From Acidimicrobiaceae bacterium (GTDB lineage: Bacteria > Actinomycetota > Acidimicrobiia > Acidimicrobiales > RAAP-2): 6,513 bases of DNA. Under the pieces are notes generated by a model. That model was given only the letters and a program-made list of their open reading frames with translations, ran no database searches and was not told where the DNA came from. The position numbers and the translations under genes were made by a program. Where the stretch lies: assembly GCA_003133005.1 (NCBI GenBank), contig PKZI01000221.1, positions 419-6,931 of the forward strand, written 5' to 3'. Of this stretch, positions 5,845 to 6,513 are shown piece after piece. Numbering within the stretch: position 1 is the stretch's first letter; every line of letters starts with the position of its first letter.

Positions 5845-6513
5845 CTGCGCGAGGCGTTAGGGCCGTCACATCAGCGAGTACGTCGACTTCGGCGACTCGT
5901 CAACAAGCGATCGCTTCGTTGGAGTGAGGGCGTGTGCGTGCTCGAAGGACCAGATCTGGTGCGAGCGGCGCTCGACGCTGAAGTCGAGTTCGAGGCGGTG
6001 TTCGTCGACGGCGCCCAGCAAGCAAGTGGTGCGTTCGCGGAGATTCTGCGCGACGCCGAGGCGAAAGGCGTGCGCGTCTTCGCGCTGGCCAAGGGAGTCC
6101 TGGCGACAGTTGCGGACGCTCAGACGCCCCAACCGGTACTTGCGACGGTGCGTCTGCCGCTCGTCGAGCTTTCGGCGATACGCGCCGAGGGATTGATCTT
6201 TGTCTTGCACGATGTGCGTGACCCGGGAAATGCGGGGACCATCGTGCGTTCGGCCGACGCCGCGGGAGCGAGCGCCGTGGTCTTCAGTGGGCAATCAGTG
6301 GATCCTTTTAATCCAAAGACCTTGCGGGCGAGCGCCGGCTCGGTGTTCCATGTGCCGGTGTGCGTCGATGACCTCGCCGTGGCGATCGCACATTTCTCTG
6401 GCGAAGGGGCCCGAGTGCTCGCCACGGTGGTGCGTGGCGGCGCGAGTCACCGCACACAGGACCTCGTGGTACCAACCGTCATCGTGATCGGTAATGAAGC
6501 GACGGGGCTCGAC
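5845..6513 (+). CDS. TrmH/SpoU-family 23S rRNA (guanosine-2'-O) methyltransferase, partial at right edge
   Basis: This SAM-dependent RNA ribose 2'-O-methyltransferase shows all three SpoU motifs: DVRDPGNAGTIVRS (6211-6252, motif 1), DPFNPKTLRASAGSVFHVPV (6301-6360, motif 2) and IGNEATGLD (6487-6513, motif 3), where the window ends. The N-terminal substrate-binding domain contains VLEGPDLVRAAL and EAVFV. Family-like sequence (HQRVRRLRRLV, then RWSEG) continues upstream of the first canonical start, GTG at 5932. The real start is therefore probably CTG at 5845 or ATT at 5842, with AGGT at 5837-5840 as ribosome binding site. The conservative alternative is GTG 5932, which has GGAG at 5921-5924 but loses the first helix. 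The gene follows rplT directly and in the same frame, likely in one transcript. Family assignment is secure; the methylated nucleotide is unknown. Confidence 0.88.
   Translation, partial: MREALGPSHQRVRRLRRLVNKRSLRWSEGVCVLEGPDLVRAALDAEVEFEAVFVDGAQQASGAFAEILRDAEAKGVRVFALAKGVLATVADAQTPQPVLATVRLPLVELSAIRAEGLIFVLHDVRDPGNAGTIVRSADAAGASAVVFSGQSVDPFNPKTLRASAGSVFHVPVCVDDLAVAIAHFSGEGARVLATVVRGGASHRTQDLVVPTVIVIGNEATGLD

Noticed and set aside
5866..6294. 142-codon minus-strand frame opposite the methyltransferase
   Set aside because: The plus strand carries unmistakable SpoU motifs here, so the minus frame is a shadow.

Overview
The window reads as an ordinary stretch of chromosome from a fairly GC-rich actinobacterium. 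The Thr-rich secreted protein, the DUF1844 gene beside infC and the style of the translation proteins suggest Acidimicrobiia or a near relative; this placement is an inference from gene content, not a database result. I see no mobile element, CRISPR array, tRNA, rRNA or defence system.

Left part (1-2621): a small secreted protein on the minus strand (24-431) is divergent from a complete two-component pair on the plus strand, an OmpR/PhoB-type response regulator (589-1275) and a membrane histidine kinase (1275-2621) that overlap by one base. The 157-base divergent spacer carries a 9-base inverted repeat whose two arms hold a possible -10 element facing each gene, so the secreted protein may be co-regulated with, or controlled by, the pair.

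Middle part (2577-4422): two minus-strand genes lie head to tail: a 12-TM-like GT-C-type membrane protein with a Gly-Tyr-Gly-Pro repeat tail (4422 down to 2950), then a DUF1844 protein (2912 down to 2577). The 3' end of the DUF1844 gene overlaps the 3' end of the kinase gene by 45 bases, convergently.

Right part (4423-6513): a 226-base divergent spacer with a likely infC promoter and a structured leader precedes the translation operon infC (IF3), rpmI (bL35), rplT (bL20) and a TrmH/SpoU-family rRNA 2'-O-methyltransferase that runs off the right edge. infC appears to start at an AUC codon, the rare-start arrangement linked to IF3 autoregulation. The methyltransferase has no canonical start codon ahead of its conserved N-terminus.

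No clearly new biological system is visible. The points most worth a second look are the AUC start and leader of infC, the start of the methyltransferase, the divergent promoter region beside the two-component pair, and the repeat-tailed membrane protein.
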